NCBI GenBank assembly: GCA_023150895.1
Contig: JAKLJY010000065.1
Location: 1-42,301 of the forward strand
Direction: 5' to 3'
Length of the DNA stretch: 42,301 bases
DNA from: Myxococcota bacterium
GTDB lineage: Bacteria; Myxococcota_A; Bradymonadia; UBA7976; UBA1532
Shown: positions 24,415-33,661 of the stretch, piece by piece
Position numbering within the stretch: position 1 is the first letter of the stretch
Layout of the letters: every line of letters starts with the position of its first letter
Made by a program: the position numbers and the translations under genes
Notes under the pieces: generated by a model
Database searches by the model: none
The model's input: only the letters and a program-made list of their open reading frames with translations
Told to the model about the DNA's origin: nothing

Positions 24415-27400
24415 TCAGCGGCGCCGTCTGGGTCGCAGGGCGAGCGCGAGGCCGATGAGCGCGAGGAGGGCGGGCGCCGAGCGGGGCCCGTCTCCGGTGC
24501 GGCAAGCGCACCCGTCGCCGGCGGGGGCGGCGGGGTCGCTGGTGATGCCACACGTCCCGCCGTCCGGGCAGTCGCCGTTCGTGCCGGGCAGGGCGTCCGC
24601 CTCCGTGGACGCGTCGCCCGGTTCTGCGGGCACGCCGAGGTCGGACGCTTCGCCCGCCGGTGGCGGCTGGGGCGGCTGGTAGGGGTCGTCGGCCTGCTCC
24701 GGATAGAGGCACTGGGGGGACCCGTCGCGCAGCTCGCAGACCATGCCCGCCGGGCAGTGGACGGTGGCGCAGGGGTGCGGCTCGCACTCACCCTCGACGC
24801 ACGCGAAGTTGGCGGGGCAGGCCACGTCGGCACAGAGATCGCGGCGGCACTCGCCGTCCGCACAGCGCCGGCCTTCGCCGCAGTCGAGCCCTGCACACGG
24901 ATCGCGTTCGCACACGCCGTCGAAGCAGGTCTCGTCGAGGCCGCACGAGATCAGCCCGCAGGCGTTCAGGCACACGCCGCCCCGGCAGAACTCGTCCGCC
25001 CCGCACTCGACGTCGGCGCAGGGGTCGGCGATGCAGGCGTCGCCGGCGCAGGCGTCGCCCTCCGGGCAGCCCGTCAGGCGGCAGTCCGGCTCGACGCAGC
25101 GGCCGACGTGACAGATGAGCTCGCCGTTGCAGACGCGACCCGCGCAGGGGTCTTCGCAGGTGCCGCCCGCGGGATCGCAGGCCTCACCGAAGTCGCACGC
25201 CACGGGCGCGCAGCGGTCGATGCAGACGCCCTCGCTGCAGACGTCGTCGCCGTCGCACTCGTTGTTGCGACACGTTTCGCGGCACTCGCCGTAGGCGCAG
25301 GCCTGGCCCGCCGGGCAGGGCGCCCCGTCGTCGACCCGCCCGTCGCAGTCGTCGTCGAGTCCGTTGCACGTCTCGCGGGGCGCCGCGCCACAGCCGCCGC
25401 AGGCATTGCGCTGGTCTTCGTCCACGACACCGTCGCAGTCGTCGTCCCGGCCATCACAGACCTCGGGCTGCGGGTCGCCGGCCTCCTGACAGATCTCGCG
25501 TCCTCCGACGCAGGCGATGAGACCGGCCGCGCAGGCGCCGGGCCGCCCGGTCGCGCACCGGCCGCCCACCACGGCGTCCTCGTCGATCTCGCCATCGCAG
25601 TCCGAGTCGCGGCCATCGCACAGGTCCGGCTGCCCGAAACCCGCGCAGCAGGCGTCGCCCGCGCCGTCGCCGTCGCTGTCGGTCTGATCGGCGTTGGGGG
25701 TCCGCGGGCAGTTGTCGCAGGCATCGCCGAGGCCATCGGCGTCGGCGTCGGCGCCGTCGCCGGCCACCCGCGGACAGGGATCACAGACGTCTCCGAGACC
25801 GTCGCCGTCCGCGTCGCCCGTCCCCTGCGGATTGCGGGGACAGGGATCACAAGCGTCGCCGAACGCGTCCCCGTCGGTATTGGTCTGGGCGGCGTCCGCC
25901 ACGTCCGGGCAGATGTCGCACGCGTCGGGCACGCCGTCGCCGTCCTGGTCGCCCCCGTCACCGCCGGCGAGCGCCGGGCAGCCGTCGCAGGCGTCGCCCA
26001 CGCCGTCGCCGTCCGCGTCGGCCTGGTCCGCGTTCGGCTGTTCGCGACAGTTGTCGCAGACGTCGCCGACGCTGTCGCCATCGCTGTCCGTCTGAAGGGG
26101 ATTGCCGGCGCTGGGGCAGGTATCGCAGGCGTCGCCGACGCCGTCTTCATCCACGTCGGCCTGATCGGGGTTGGCGACGGCCGCGCAGTTGTCGCACATG
26201 CCGTCGAGGCGGCCATCGCCGTCCGCGTCGGGTCCGGCGGCGAGGCAGGGGTCACAGGCCCCGTCCTCGTCGATCTGGCCGTCGCAGTCGTCGTCGCTGG
26301 CGTTGCAGGTCTCCGGCTGCGGATCCGCGCCGCCGTCGCAGAGTTCGACCCCGTCGATGCAGCGGTGCACGCCCATCGCGCACAGGCCGGGCAGCCCGGT
26401 GTCGCAGGCGCGGAAGTCGTCGAGACCTTCGTCCACCTCGCCGTCGCAGTCCTCGTCGCGGCCATTGCAGAGCTCGGCCTGTCCGTCGCGGTCCGGCGGC
26501 ACGCAGACCTCCGCGCCCTCGATGCAGGCGGTCAGCCCGAACTCGCACCCCAGGGGCAGGCCCGTCTCGCAGCGCGCGCCGACGGCGGCGTCTTCGTCGA
26601 CGCGGCCGTCGCAGTCCGAGTCCAGGCCATCGCACACGTCGGGGGCGCCGAAGCCCGCGCAGCAGGCGTCACCGCGGCCGTCGCCGTCCGTGTCGGTCTG
26701 GTCGGGGTTCGCCGCGAGGGGGCAGTTGTCGCAGGCGTCGCCTCGGCGGTCGCCGTCGGCGTCCGCCTGCCCCGCGTCGGCCAGCAGGGGGCACACGTCG
26801 CACGCGTCACCGACGCCGTCGCCGTCGCCGTCGTCTTGATTGGGATCGGGCACGGCCGGGCAGGCGTCGCAGGCATCGCCGAGGCCGTCGCGATCCGTGT
26901 CCGTCTGGGCCGGATCGGCCGTGAACGCACACAGATCACACACGTCGCCGACGCCGTCGCCGTCCCCGTCGCGCTGGTCGCGGTTGGGGCGTCGCGGGCA
27001 GTTGTCGCAGGCGTCGGGCAGGCCGTCCGCGTCGGCGTCCGGTCCACGATCGGGATGACCCGGGCAGACGTCGCAGGCGTCCCCGACGCCATCTCCGTCG
27101 GCGTCCTGCTGCCCGGGATCCGCAACGGCCGGGCAGACGTCGCACAGATCGCCGCGTCCGTCCCGGTCGCCGTCGAGCTGGGCGGGGTCCGCGCGGGCCG
27201 GACACACGTCACAGGCGTCACCGATGGCGTCGCCGTCTCCATCGCTGCCGTCGTCGATCCGGGCGGGGCAGACGTCGCATCGGTCCCCCCGACCGTCCCC
27301 GTCCGCGTCGGCCTGGTCGGCGTTGCGCGTCGCCGGGCAGTTGTCGCACTGGTTGCTGACGCCGTCGCCGTCCCCGTCGGGGCCGATGCCCAGGTTGCCG

Positions 27401-28926
27401 GGCAGGCAGTTGTCGCAGGCGTCACCGATGCCATCACCGTCCCCGTCGTTCTGGTCGGGGTCGGGGAGGGCGGGACAAAGGTCGCAGACATCGCCGACGC
27501 CGTCGCGATCCGCGTCCCCGTTGGTGGGATCGGGCACGTCCGGGCAAAGGTCGCAGCAGTCGGAGACGCCGTCGCCGTCCGCGTCGCCGCAGGCCTCGAG
27601 GAAGAACTGCGAGCGGTTGGAGGCCTGAGCGATGGCGTAGGTGTCGGTCACCTCGTTGCCGCCGCGCTTGCCGTCGTCGGCGAAGTTGCCCCACGAGCGG
27701 GCCGTCACGTTCGGGATGGGGGCGGCGTTGCGGGCGTTGGGCAAGATGCCCCGTGGCCCGGACGTCACCAGGCCGAGCTGGCCGTTGGGCATCGCCACGT
27801 CCGGATCCAGGCAGGCCGTGTCGTCCCAGAACATCGGCACCGGGATGGACCCCGCGTCCGTGACCTCGTACATCCGGATGCCGGGGTAGGCCGTCTCGAT
27901 GTCCTGACCGAGGAAGTGAAGCTCGCCCGTGGCGATGAACGCCTCGCACGGGTAGCGCCCCACCGGCACGACGAGCCCCTGGTTGTCCGTCCCGTTCCAG
28001 GGCACCTCGTTGTACCCGGGGACCGTGTTGCCGACGAGCAGCAGGTCCAGCGGATCGGTGACGTCGGGCGTCCCGTCGCCGCTGGTGTCGCAGACGATCC
28101 GATAGCGGGCGGCCACGTCCGTCTCGAAGGAGAAGACGCCCCCCGCGCCGGCGATGGCCGAGTCGCACGCGGCAGCCCCGGGCTCGACGCCGGCGCTGCG
28201 AAACGAGAACTCGGTCAGACCCGGGGCGAGCGCGCCGCCGACCCGGATGCGGGGGGTCGCGAGATACAGCGGATACTGCGGCGTGTAACCCGACTCGGCC
28301 GGGCCGCTGCGTCCGTCCCGGCGGCCGTCGATGCCGGTCCCGTTCATCCCGATGCGGTGGAAGTTGCCGTTCACGCCCGAGAACTGCACCTCGAGCACGG
28401 CGTCCGTCCCGGGCACCCCCCCCGGGACGAGCGCGAAGAAGCTCGTGTCCAGCGTCCGCAGGGGCCCGCGGTCGCCGGTGATGATGTTCCACTGCGTCGA
28501 GTGCAGGCGTCCACCGGCGTTGGGGACGGCCGCACCGGCGGCCGTGACCACGGAGACATCCCAGTCGGCGGGGCTGAGGTTCGGCCCCTGGGCGTCGGAG
28601 AGCGTGAGCTGATAGGCGCCGATGCCCGTGGCCGCGAGGCTGCCCGTCCGCTGCCCGGTCGACAGCACGGCCACCGGCGTTACCCCGTCGGGCGCGACGA
28701 CCGTCAGCGTGCCGAGACCCCGCCACGCGATGCGTTCGGTCGCCGGATCGACGATGTCGACGCGCAGGCGGGTGTCGGGCTGGACGCGGCCGTTGACGCC
28801 GAGCTGGGCCGTCCCTTCGGCGCGGGCCGAGGCCGGGACCGCGAGCGGGACCGCGGTGAGGAGCCCGACCGCCAGGGTGGCACCGGTCAGGGACCGCGGG
28901 GCGGGGGAGTGAGGTCTGCGACGCAT
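24415..28926 (-). CDS. Large surface protein A: TSP3 repeats, MopE-like motifs, Cys-rich region, MYXO-CTERM
   Basis: The 1503-residue product has a signal peptide ending ASARA. A beta-rich N-terminal part (about 37-445) includes a FlgD-like stretch WNGTDNQGLVVPVGRYPCEA. About 13 thrombospondin type 3 repeats (pattern DxDxDGxGDxCDxCP, about 448-760) follow, then MopE-like VCDGLDSDCDGRVDED motifs (about 762-885), a second TSP3 block (about 889-1089), a second MopE-like block (1089-1205), and a Cys-rich EGF/TIL-like region (about 1205-1425, CxxGxC units). The end is GDGCAC, a hydrophobic helix and RPRRRR, a MYXO-CTERM sorting tail. TSP3 repeats bind Ca, so this is a Ca-dependent surface protein. 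ATG 28926 has GGAG upstream. It shares its whole C-terminal architecture with the upstream gene. Confidence 0.93.
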   Translation of the reverse strand: MRRRPHSPAPRSLTGATLAVGLLTAVPLAVPASARAEGTAQLGVNGRVQPDTRLRVDIVDPATERIAWRGLGTLTVVAPDGVTPVAVLSTGQRTGSLAATGIGAYQLTLSDAQGPNLSPADWDVSVVTAAGAAVPNAGGRLHSTQWNIITGDRGPLRTLDTSFFALVPGGVPGTDAVLEVQFSGVNGNFHRIGMNGTGIDGRRDGRSGPAESGYTPQYPLYLATPRIRVGGALAPGLTEFSFRSAGVEPGAAACDSAIAGAGGVFSFETDVAARYRIVCDTSGDGTPDVTDPLDLLLVGNTVPGYNEVPWNGTDNQGLVVPVGRYPCEAFIATGELHFLGQDIETAYPGIRMYEVTDAGSIPVPMFWDDTACLDPDVAMPNGQLGLVTSGPRGILPNARNAAPIPNVTARSWGNFADDGKRGGNEVTDTYAIAQASNRSQFFLEACGDADGDGVSDCCDLCPDVPDPTNGDADRDGVGDVCDLCPALPDPDQNDGDGDGIGDACDNCLPGNLGIGPDGDGDGVSNQCDNCPATRNADQADADGDGRGDRCDVCPARIDDGSDGDGDAIGDACDVCPARADPAQLDGDRDGRGDLCDVCPAVADPGQQDADGDGVGDACDVCPGHPDRGPDADADGLPDACDNCPRRPNRDQRDGDGDGVGDVCDLCAFTADPAQTDTDRDGLGDACDACPAVPDPNQDDGDGDGVGDACDVCPLLADAGQADADGDRRGDACDNCPLAANPDQTDTDGDGRGDACCAGFGAPDVCDGLDSDCDGRVDEDAAVGARCETGLPLGCEFGLTACIEGAEVCVPPDRDGQAELCNGRDEDCDGEVDEGLDDFRACDTGLPGLCAMGVHRCIDGVELCDGGADPQPETCNASDDDCDGQIDEDGACDPCLAAGPDADGDGRLDGMCDNCAAVANPDQADVDEDGVGDACDTCPSAGNPLQTDSDGDSVGDVCDNCREQPNADQADADGDGVGDACDGCPALAGGDGGDQDGDGVPDACDICPDVADAAQTNTDGDAFGDACDPCPRNPQGTGDADGDGLGDVCDPCPRVAGDGADADADGLGDACDNCPRTPNADQTDSDGDGAGDACCAGFGQPDLCDGRDSDCDGEIDEDAVVGGRCATGRPGACAAGLIACVGGREICQEAGDPQPEVCDGRDDDCDGVVDEDQRNACGGCGAAPRETCNGLDDDCDGRVDDGAPCPAGQACAYGECRETCRNNECDGDDVCSEGVCIDRCAPVACDFGEACDPAGGTCEDPCAGRVCNGELICHVGRCVEPDCRLTGCPEGDACAGDACIADPCADVECGADEFCRGGVCLNACGLISCGLDETCFDGVCERDPCAGLDCGEGRRCADGECRRDLCADVACPANFACVEGECEPHPCATVHCPAGMVCELRDGSPQCLYPEQADDPYQPPQPPPAGEASDLGVPAEPGDASTEADALPGTNGDCPDGGTCGITSDPAAPAGDGCACRTGDGPRSAPALLALIGLALALRPRRRR

Positions 28927-28989
28927 GGCAACTCCATTCGACGGGCCAGCCCGAGGGGAGGCGATTGGCCGTGTGGGGTGTTTGCCTAC

Positions 28990-29019
28990 ATCGTAGCGGC
29001 TGTCCCGCGAAAAGCGAAA
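28990..29019 (-). promoter_or_regulatory. Possible promoter of surface protein A
   Basis: On the minus strand TTTCGC (29014-29019) and TACGAT (28990-28995) are 18 bases apart and about 65 bases upstream of the ATG. The match to a sigma-70 promoter is weak, and this is the only candidate I see in the 115-bp gap. Read-through from surface protein B is equally possible. Confidence 0.2.
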
Positions 29020-29041
29020 TCCGCGAGTCTACGGGTTTCGG

Positions 29042-32000
29042 TCAGCGTCGGCGGGCGGCGTCCCGGAGCCGACGCCGACGGCCCAGCAGCAGCCCGGGCA
29101 GCGCGAGCAAAAGCAGCGTCGCACCGGCCGGGCGCCCCTGCGTATTGCAGGCGCAGCCGTCCCCCGCGGGATCGGCGATCTGGTCGTTCGGCCCGCACTC
29201 GCCGCCATCGCCGCAATCGAGGTTGCCCCCGGCCGCGTCGGGTTCCACGCCCGCGTCGGCGGGCAGCGCGGGGACGCCGGCGTCGGCGTCTTCACCCGCC
29301 GGCACCGGCGGCTCGTAGGGGTTCTCGGCCTGCTCCGGGTAGAGGCACTGCGCAGAGCCCTGCACGAGCTCGCAGACCATCCCCAGGGGGCAGTGGACGG
29401 TCGCGCAGGGGTGCGCCTCGCACTGTCCGTTGAGGCAGGCGAAGTTCGCCGGGCAGACGACGTCTGCACAGGGATCGCGGCGGCACTCGCCCTCGTCGCA
29501 CAGGCGTCCGTCGCCGCAGTCGAGGCCCGCGCACGGGTCGCGCTGGCAGACGCCGTCGAAGCACGTCTCGCCGAAGCCGCACGAGATCGCGCCGCAGGCC
29601 CCGTGGCAGACGCCGCCGCGGCAGAACTCGTCCGCGCCGCACTCGACGCCGGCGCAGGGGTCCTCGACGCAGATCTCGCCGGCGCACGCGTCGCCTTCGG
29701 GGCAGCCGGTGAGGCGGCAGTCCTCCTCGACGCATCGCCCGCCGTGGCAGATGAGTTCGCCGTTGCACACCCGGCCGACGCAGGGATCGGTGCAGACCCC
29801 GCCCTGCGGGTCGCAGGCCTCGCCGAAGTCGCACTCGATGCGCGCGCACCGGTCGATGCAGACGCCCTCGGTGCAGAAGTTGTCCCCGTCGCATTCGTTG
29901 TTGCGGCAGGGATCGCGGCACTCACCGTAGGCGCAGACCTGGGAGCCGGGGCAGGGGGCCCCGTCGTCGATCGTGCCGTCACAGTCGTCGTCGAGGCCGT
30001 TGCAGGTCTCCCGGGGCGCGTTGCCGCAGCCGCCGCAGGCGTTGCGCTGGTCCTCGTCGACGAGCCCGTCGCAGTCGTCGTCGCGCCCGTCGCAAACCTC
30101 GGGCTGGGGGTCGCCGGTCTGGTCGCACATCTCGCGGCCGTTCACGCAGACGATGACGCCGACGGCGCAGGTGCCGGGCAGGCCGGTGCCGCACGCCTGA
30201 CCGACGAGTGCGTCCTCGTCGACCATGCCGTCGCAGTCGGTGTCGCCCCCGCCGCAGACGTCCGGCTGACCGAAGCCGGCGCAGCAGAGGTCGCCCTCGC
30301 CGTCCCCGTCGCTGTCGACCTGATCGGCGTTGGCGACCGAGGGGCAGTTGTCGCAGGCATCGCCCACGCCGTCGGCATCGCGGTCCGCCGCGTCGCCCGC
30401 CAGCCGGGGGCAGGGATCGCAGAGGTCTCCGAGACCGTCGCCGTCGCCGTCGCCGGTGCCCTGCGGGTTGCGGGGGCAGGGATCACAGACGTCGCCGAAC
30501 GCGTCGCCGTCTGCGTTGGCCTGATCGGCGTTCGGCGCGTCGAGGCAGTTGTCGCAGGCGTCGGGGACACCGTCGCCGTCGCCGTCGGCCCCATCGCCGC
30601 CGGCGAGGTCCGGACAGCCGTCGCACACGTCACCGACGCCGTCGCCGTCCCGATCGGCCTGGTCGGCATTGGGCTGCTCGCGGCAGTTGTCGCAGACGTC
30701 GCCGACCCGATCACCGTCGGTGTCGGCCTGGTTGGGATTGCCCGCGGCCGGGCAGGTGTCGCAGGCGTCACCGACGCCGTCCTCGTCGACGTCCGCCTGA
30801 TCGGGGTTGGCGGCGTCCGTGCAGTTGTCGCAGGCCCCGTCGAGGCGGCCGTCGCCGTCGGCATCGGGCCCGGCGGCGAGGCAGGGATCACAGGCGCCGT
30901 CTTCGTCGACCTGCCCGTCGCAGTCATCGTCGGAGGCGTTGCAGACCTCGGGCTGCGGATCGGCCCCGCCCTCGCAGAGGTCGACGCCGTCGATGCAGCG
31001 GTGCACGCCCATCGCGCACAGGCCCGGCAAGCCGGTGTCGCACATCCGGAAGTCGTCGAGGCCTTCGTCCACCTCGCCGTCGCAATCCTCGTCCCGGCCG
31101 TTGCAGATCTCGGCCTGTCCGTCGCGATCCGGCGGGACGCAGATCTCCTCGCCGTTCACGCAGGCGAGGAATCCGATCTCGCAACCGAGGGGCAGGCCGG
31201 TGTCACACTGCACGCCGACCGCCGCGTCCTCGTCCACCGTGCCATCGCAATCCGAGTCGATGCCGTCGCAGATGTCCGGGCGGCCGAATCCGGGGCAGCA
31301 CGCGTCGCCGGCGCCATCGCCGTCCGTATCCGTCTGGTCGGCGTTCGCCGCCTCCGGGCAGTTGTCGCAGGCGGTGCCGACGCCGTCGCCGTCGGGATCG
31401 GCCTGATCGGCGTTGGCCCGGGCGCGGCAGTTGTCGCAGGCGTCGCCGACGCCGTCCCGGTCGCCGTCGGTCTGCTCGGCGTTGACGTCGTCCGCGCAGT
31501 TGTCGCAGACGTCGCCGACCCCGTCGCGGTCGGCGTCGGCCTGGTCGGCGTTGGCGCGCGCGTCGCAGTTGTCACAGGCATCGCCGACGGCGTCCCCATC
31601 CGCGTCGGCCTGATCGCGGTTGGGATTGCGGTCGCAGTTGTCGCACGCATCGGGGATGCCGTCGCCGTCGGCGTCGGGGCCGTTGTCCGGGCTGCCCGGA
31701 CACACGTCGCATACGTCGCCACGCCCGTCGCGATCGGCGTCGCCCTGGTTCGGGTTGTTGGCGGCCGGGCAGTTGTCGCAGGCGTCGCCGCGCTGGTCCC
31801 CGTCGCCATCGGCCTGGTTGGGGTTGGCGATCGCCGGGCAGTTGTCGCAGGCGTCGCCGTCGCCGTCGCGATCGGCGTCGGCGCCGTCGTCGATGCGGGC
31901 CGGGCAGACATCGCAGACGTCGCCGCGACCGTCGCCGTCGCCGTCGGCCTGGTTCAGGTTCGCGGCGGCGGGGCAGTTGTCACACTGGTCGCTGATGCCG

Positions 32001-33529
32001 TCGAGATCGGCGTCCGGCCCGAGGTTCAGATTGCCGGGCAGGCAGTTGTCGCAGACGTCGCCGACGCCGTCGCCGTCCTCGTCGGCCTGGTCCGGATCGG
32101 CGATGGCCGGGCAGACGTCACAGACGTCGCCGACCCCGTCGTCGTCGGTGTCGGCGTTCGACGCGTCGGGCACCTGCGGGCAGAGATCGCAGGCGTCGCC
32201 CAGGCCGTCCTGATCCGCGTCGGCCTGGTCCGGGTTGGCGATCCCCGGGCAGTTGTCGAGTCCGGGCTCGCACGCCCCGTCACCGTCGAGGTCGACGCAG
32301 GCCCCGCCGAGGGAGCGTTCGAGGACCAGGATGGCGAAGACCGTGTCGATCGTGCGCTGCTTGGGGTGCTGACCGCCGTAGAACCAGCTGCCGTCGGCCG
32401 TCTGCGTCGAGGTCAGCCAGTGGGCGAAGTCGTAGTAGTAGCCGCGCTGCTCTTCGGGGAACCCGTCCTGCGCGGGATTGCGAAGGCCGAGGAAGTCATT
32501 GTTGTAGATGCCCGCCCGCCCGTTGTCCGGGCAGAGGTCCAGCGCCTTCTGCCCCAGCCAGAGGTACAGGTGGTGGTAGACCTGCATCCAGTTGTACTCG
32601 TTCGGCGGCGGGTCGTTGCGGAACGCGCCCTGCGAGTGGTTCTGGTAGGCGTAGTTGTTGCGCAGCCAGGTCAGGCTGTTCTGGATGCGCGGGTCACTCT
32701 GCGAGATCCCGGCGAGGCGGTAGGTCCAGATGCCGGCGGCCGTGAGGCTGCTCGACATCTCGTCCCACGTCTCGCCGACGAGGTAGTTGTACGTGCCATT
32801 CACCTCGGCACGCCGCTCCATGAAGCCCGGCACCGTCGCGAAGGGCCCGGCGGCCGCGGGATAGATCACCTGTGCGGCCGAGAGGGCCGCCGAGACCATC
32901 TGCGTGCACGAGCCGTCCGCGCGGTTCGCGCCGAACTGACCGAAGTTGCGGTTGTCGTCGGGGAGGTTGTAGCCCCAGCCGCCCGCGCTGACCCCGACGC
33001 TGGCCTGCTTGGCGCGCAGGGCGTCGACGCCGTTGCGGACGGCCTGCGAGACCAGCACGCCGTCGACGCGGTCGTCGGGACCACCCGTCGTCAGGTAGAT
33101 CGTCGCTGCGATGATGCTCGTCGACGTCGTGTAGCAGTTCGAGGCGGCCTGCGGACCGAGCAGCATCGAGCCGGCGTTGCCGTTGACCTCGGTGCGCAGG
33201 GCGTACGCGATGGCCGACCGGATGAGCTGCTGGTCGGCGGGGGACGAGCCGACGTACCCGAGGGGCGGGGCGTCGAAGTCCGCCGTGGCCCGTTTCTCGA
33301 GGAACGCCACCGTGGCGATCGCCGTCGGCGATTCGTCGGAGATGTTGCCGGTGTTCCGGTTGGCGCGGCCCCGCAGCCAGTCGAGGCCGCGGTCGATCGA
33401 GGTCGTGACGCGGCGCTCGAAGGGGGTAATCTGCTGCGCGTCGACGGTCGGCGCGCACAGGAGCGTAGCGGCGGCGCACAGCGTCACCCACAATGCGGTC
33501 GAGTGGTTTTCAGGCAGACTGCGAGCCAA
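29042..33529 (-). CDS. Large surface protein B: alpha-toroid domain, TSP3 repeats, MopE-like motifs, Cys-rich region, MYXO-CTERM
   Basis: The 1495-residue product starts at TTG 33529, supported by GGGGAGG seven bases upstream. Its signal peptide ends PTVDA. Residues about 35-413 form an alpha/alpha-toroid like the prenyltransferase/squalene cyclase repeat fold, with SAGGWGYNLPDD and QTADGSWFYGG as the hallmark Gly/Trp/Tyr motifs. Then come TSP3 block 1 (about 420-746), MopE-like block 1 (746-875), TSP3 block 2 (875-1075), MopE-like block 2 (1075-1190), the Cys-rich region (1190-1410) and a MYXO-CTERM tail (GDGCAC, hydrophobic helix, RRRRLRDAARRR). The C-terminal two thirds are a close copy of surface protein A. 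The N-terminal domain is unrelated to that of A and may bind a glycan or peptide; no catalytic site was found. Confidence 0.93.
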   Translation of the reverse strand: MARSLPENHSTALWVTLCAAATLLCAPTVDAQQITPFERRVTTSIDRGLDWLRGRANRNTGNISDESPTAIATVAFLEKRATADFDAPPLGYVGSSPADQQLIRSAIAYALRTEVNGNAGSMLLGPQAASNCYTTSTSIIAATIYLTTGGPDDRVDGVLVSQAVRNGVDALRAKQASVGVSAGGWGYNLPDDNRNFGQFGANRADGSCTQMVSAALSAAQVIYPAAAGPFATVPGFMERRAEVNGTYNYLVGETWDEMSSSLTAAGIWTYRLAGISQSDPRIQNSLTWLRNNYAYQNHSQGAFRNDPPPNEYNWMQVYHHLYLWLGQKALDLCPDNGRAGIYNNDFLGLRNPAQDGFPEEQRGYYYDFAHWLTSTQTADGSWFYGGQHPKQRTIDTVFAILVLERSLGGACVDLDGDGACEPGLDNCPGIANPDQADADQDGLGDACDLCPQVPDASNADTDDDGVGDVCDVCPAIADPDQADEDGDGVGDVCDNCLPGNLNLGPDADLDGISDQCDNCPAAANLNQADGDGDGRGDVCDVCPARIDDGADADRDGDGDACDNCPAIANPNQADGDGDQRGDACDNCPAANNPNQGDADRDGRGDVCDVCPGSPDNGPDADGDGIPDACDNCDRNPNRDQADADGDAVGDACDNCDARANADQADADRDGVGDVCDNCADDVNAEQTDGDRDGVGDACDNCRARANADQADPDGDGVGTACDNCPEAANADQTDTDGDGAGDACCPGFGRPDICDGIDSDCDGTVDEDAAVGVQCDTGLPLGCEIGFLACVNGEEICVPPDRDGQAEICNGRDEDCDGEVDEGLDDFRMCDTGLPGLCAMGVHRCIDGVDLCEGGADPQPEVCNASDDDCDGQVDEDGACDPCLAAGPDADGDGRLDGACDNCTDAANPDQADVDEDGVGDACDTCPAAGNPNQADTDGDRVGDVCDNCREQPNADQADRDGDGVGDVCDGCPDLAGGDGADGDGDGVPDACDNCLDAPNADQANADGDAFGDVCDPCPRNPQGTGDGDGDGLGDLCDPCPRLAGDAADRDADGVGDACDNCPSVANADQVDSDGDGEGDLCCAGFGQPDVCGGGDTDCDGMVDEDALVGQACGTGLPGTCAVGVIVCVNGREMCDQTGDPQPEVCDGRDDDCDGLVDEDQRNACGGCGNAPRETCNGLDDDCDGTIDDGAPCPGSQVCAYGECRDPCRNNECDGDNFCTEGVCIDRCARIECDFGEACDPQGGVCTDPCVGRVCNGELICHGGRCVEEDCRLTGCPEGDACAGEICVEDPCAGVECGADEFCRGGVCHGACGAISCGFGETCFDGVCQRDPCAGLDCGDGRLCDEGECRRDPCADVVCPANFACLNGQCEAHPCATVHCPLGMVCELVQGSAQCLYPEQAENPYEPPVPAGEDADAGVPALPADAGVEPDAAGGNLDCGDGGECGPNDQIADPAGDGCACNTQGRPAGATLLLLALPGLLLGRRRRLRDAARRR

Positions 33530-33536
33530 GACGAGA

Positions 33537-33543
33537 CCTCCCC
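33537..33543 (-). promoter_or_regulatory. Strong ribosome binding site that supports the TTG start of surface protein B
   Basis: On the minus strand GGGGAGG lies seven bases before TTG 33529. The next in-frame starts are inside or past the signal peptide, so this site decides the start. Confidence 0.75.
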
Positions 33544-33582
33544 GGTATCGGTACGGGACGTCGCACGGAGAATAGGTGGATG

Positions 33583-33607
33583 TTCCCGGAAGACGCCGGG
33601 AAGTATA
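33583..33607 (-). promoter_or_regulatory. Inverted repeat next to a TATACT -10-like element upstream of surface protein B
   Basis: TTCCCGG (33583-33589) and CCGGGAA (33596-33602) are perfect 7-bp arms with a 6-base spacer. On the minus strand TATACT (33602-33607), a good -10-like hexamer, abuts the repeat, so the repeat would lie at the transcription start and about 55 bases before the TTG start. It could be an operator or a 5' leader hairpin. The 132-bp gap is divergent and must also serve the MBL-fold gene. Confidence 0.4.
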
Positions 33608-33661
33608 GGGGACAATTCTGATGCCCGCTAAATTCCGGCGTTATCCGGCGGCGAGGCGCGC

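Noticed and set aside
28926-29042. Possible small RNA or attachment site between the two surface protein genes
   Set aside because: Only 115 bp with no hairpin plus T-run, no tRNA-like fold and no direct repeats.
24757-29433. 1558-residue open frame on the plus strand, opposite surface protein A, with an Ala/Val/Gly repeated pattern
   Set aside because: It is the mirror of the TSP3 coding repeats in a high-GC gene with few A/T-rich codons. The minus strand gives signal peptide, domains and sorting tail; the plus strand gives no known fold.
24415-33529. CRISPR-like regular repeats
   Set aside because: The periodicity is codon-based TSP3 repetition of varied sequence with no constant spacer structure, in frame throughout.
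29393-33631. 1412-residue open frame on the plus strand, opposite surface protein B
   Set aside because: Same reason: it is a shadow of the repeats, and its apparent regularity comes from the sense-strand motif.
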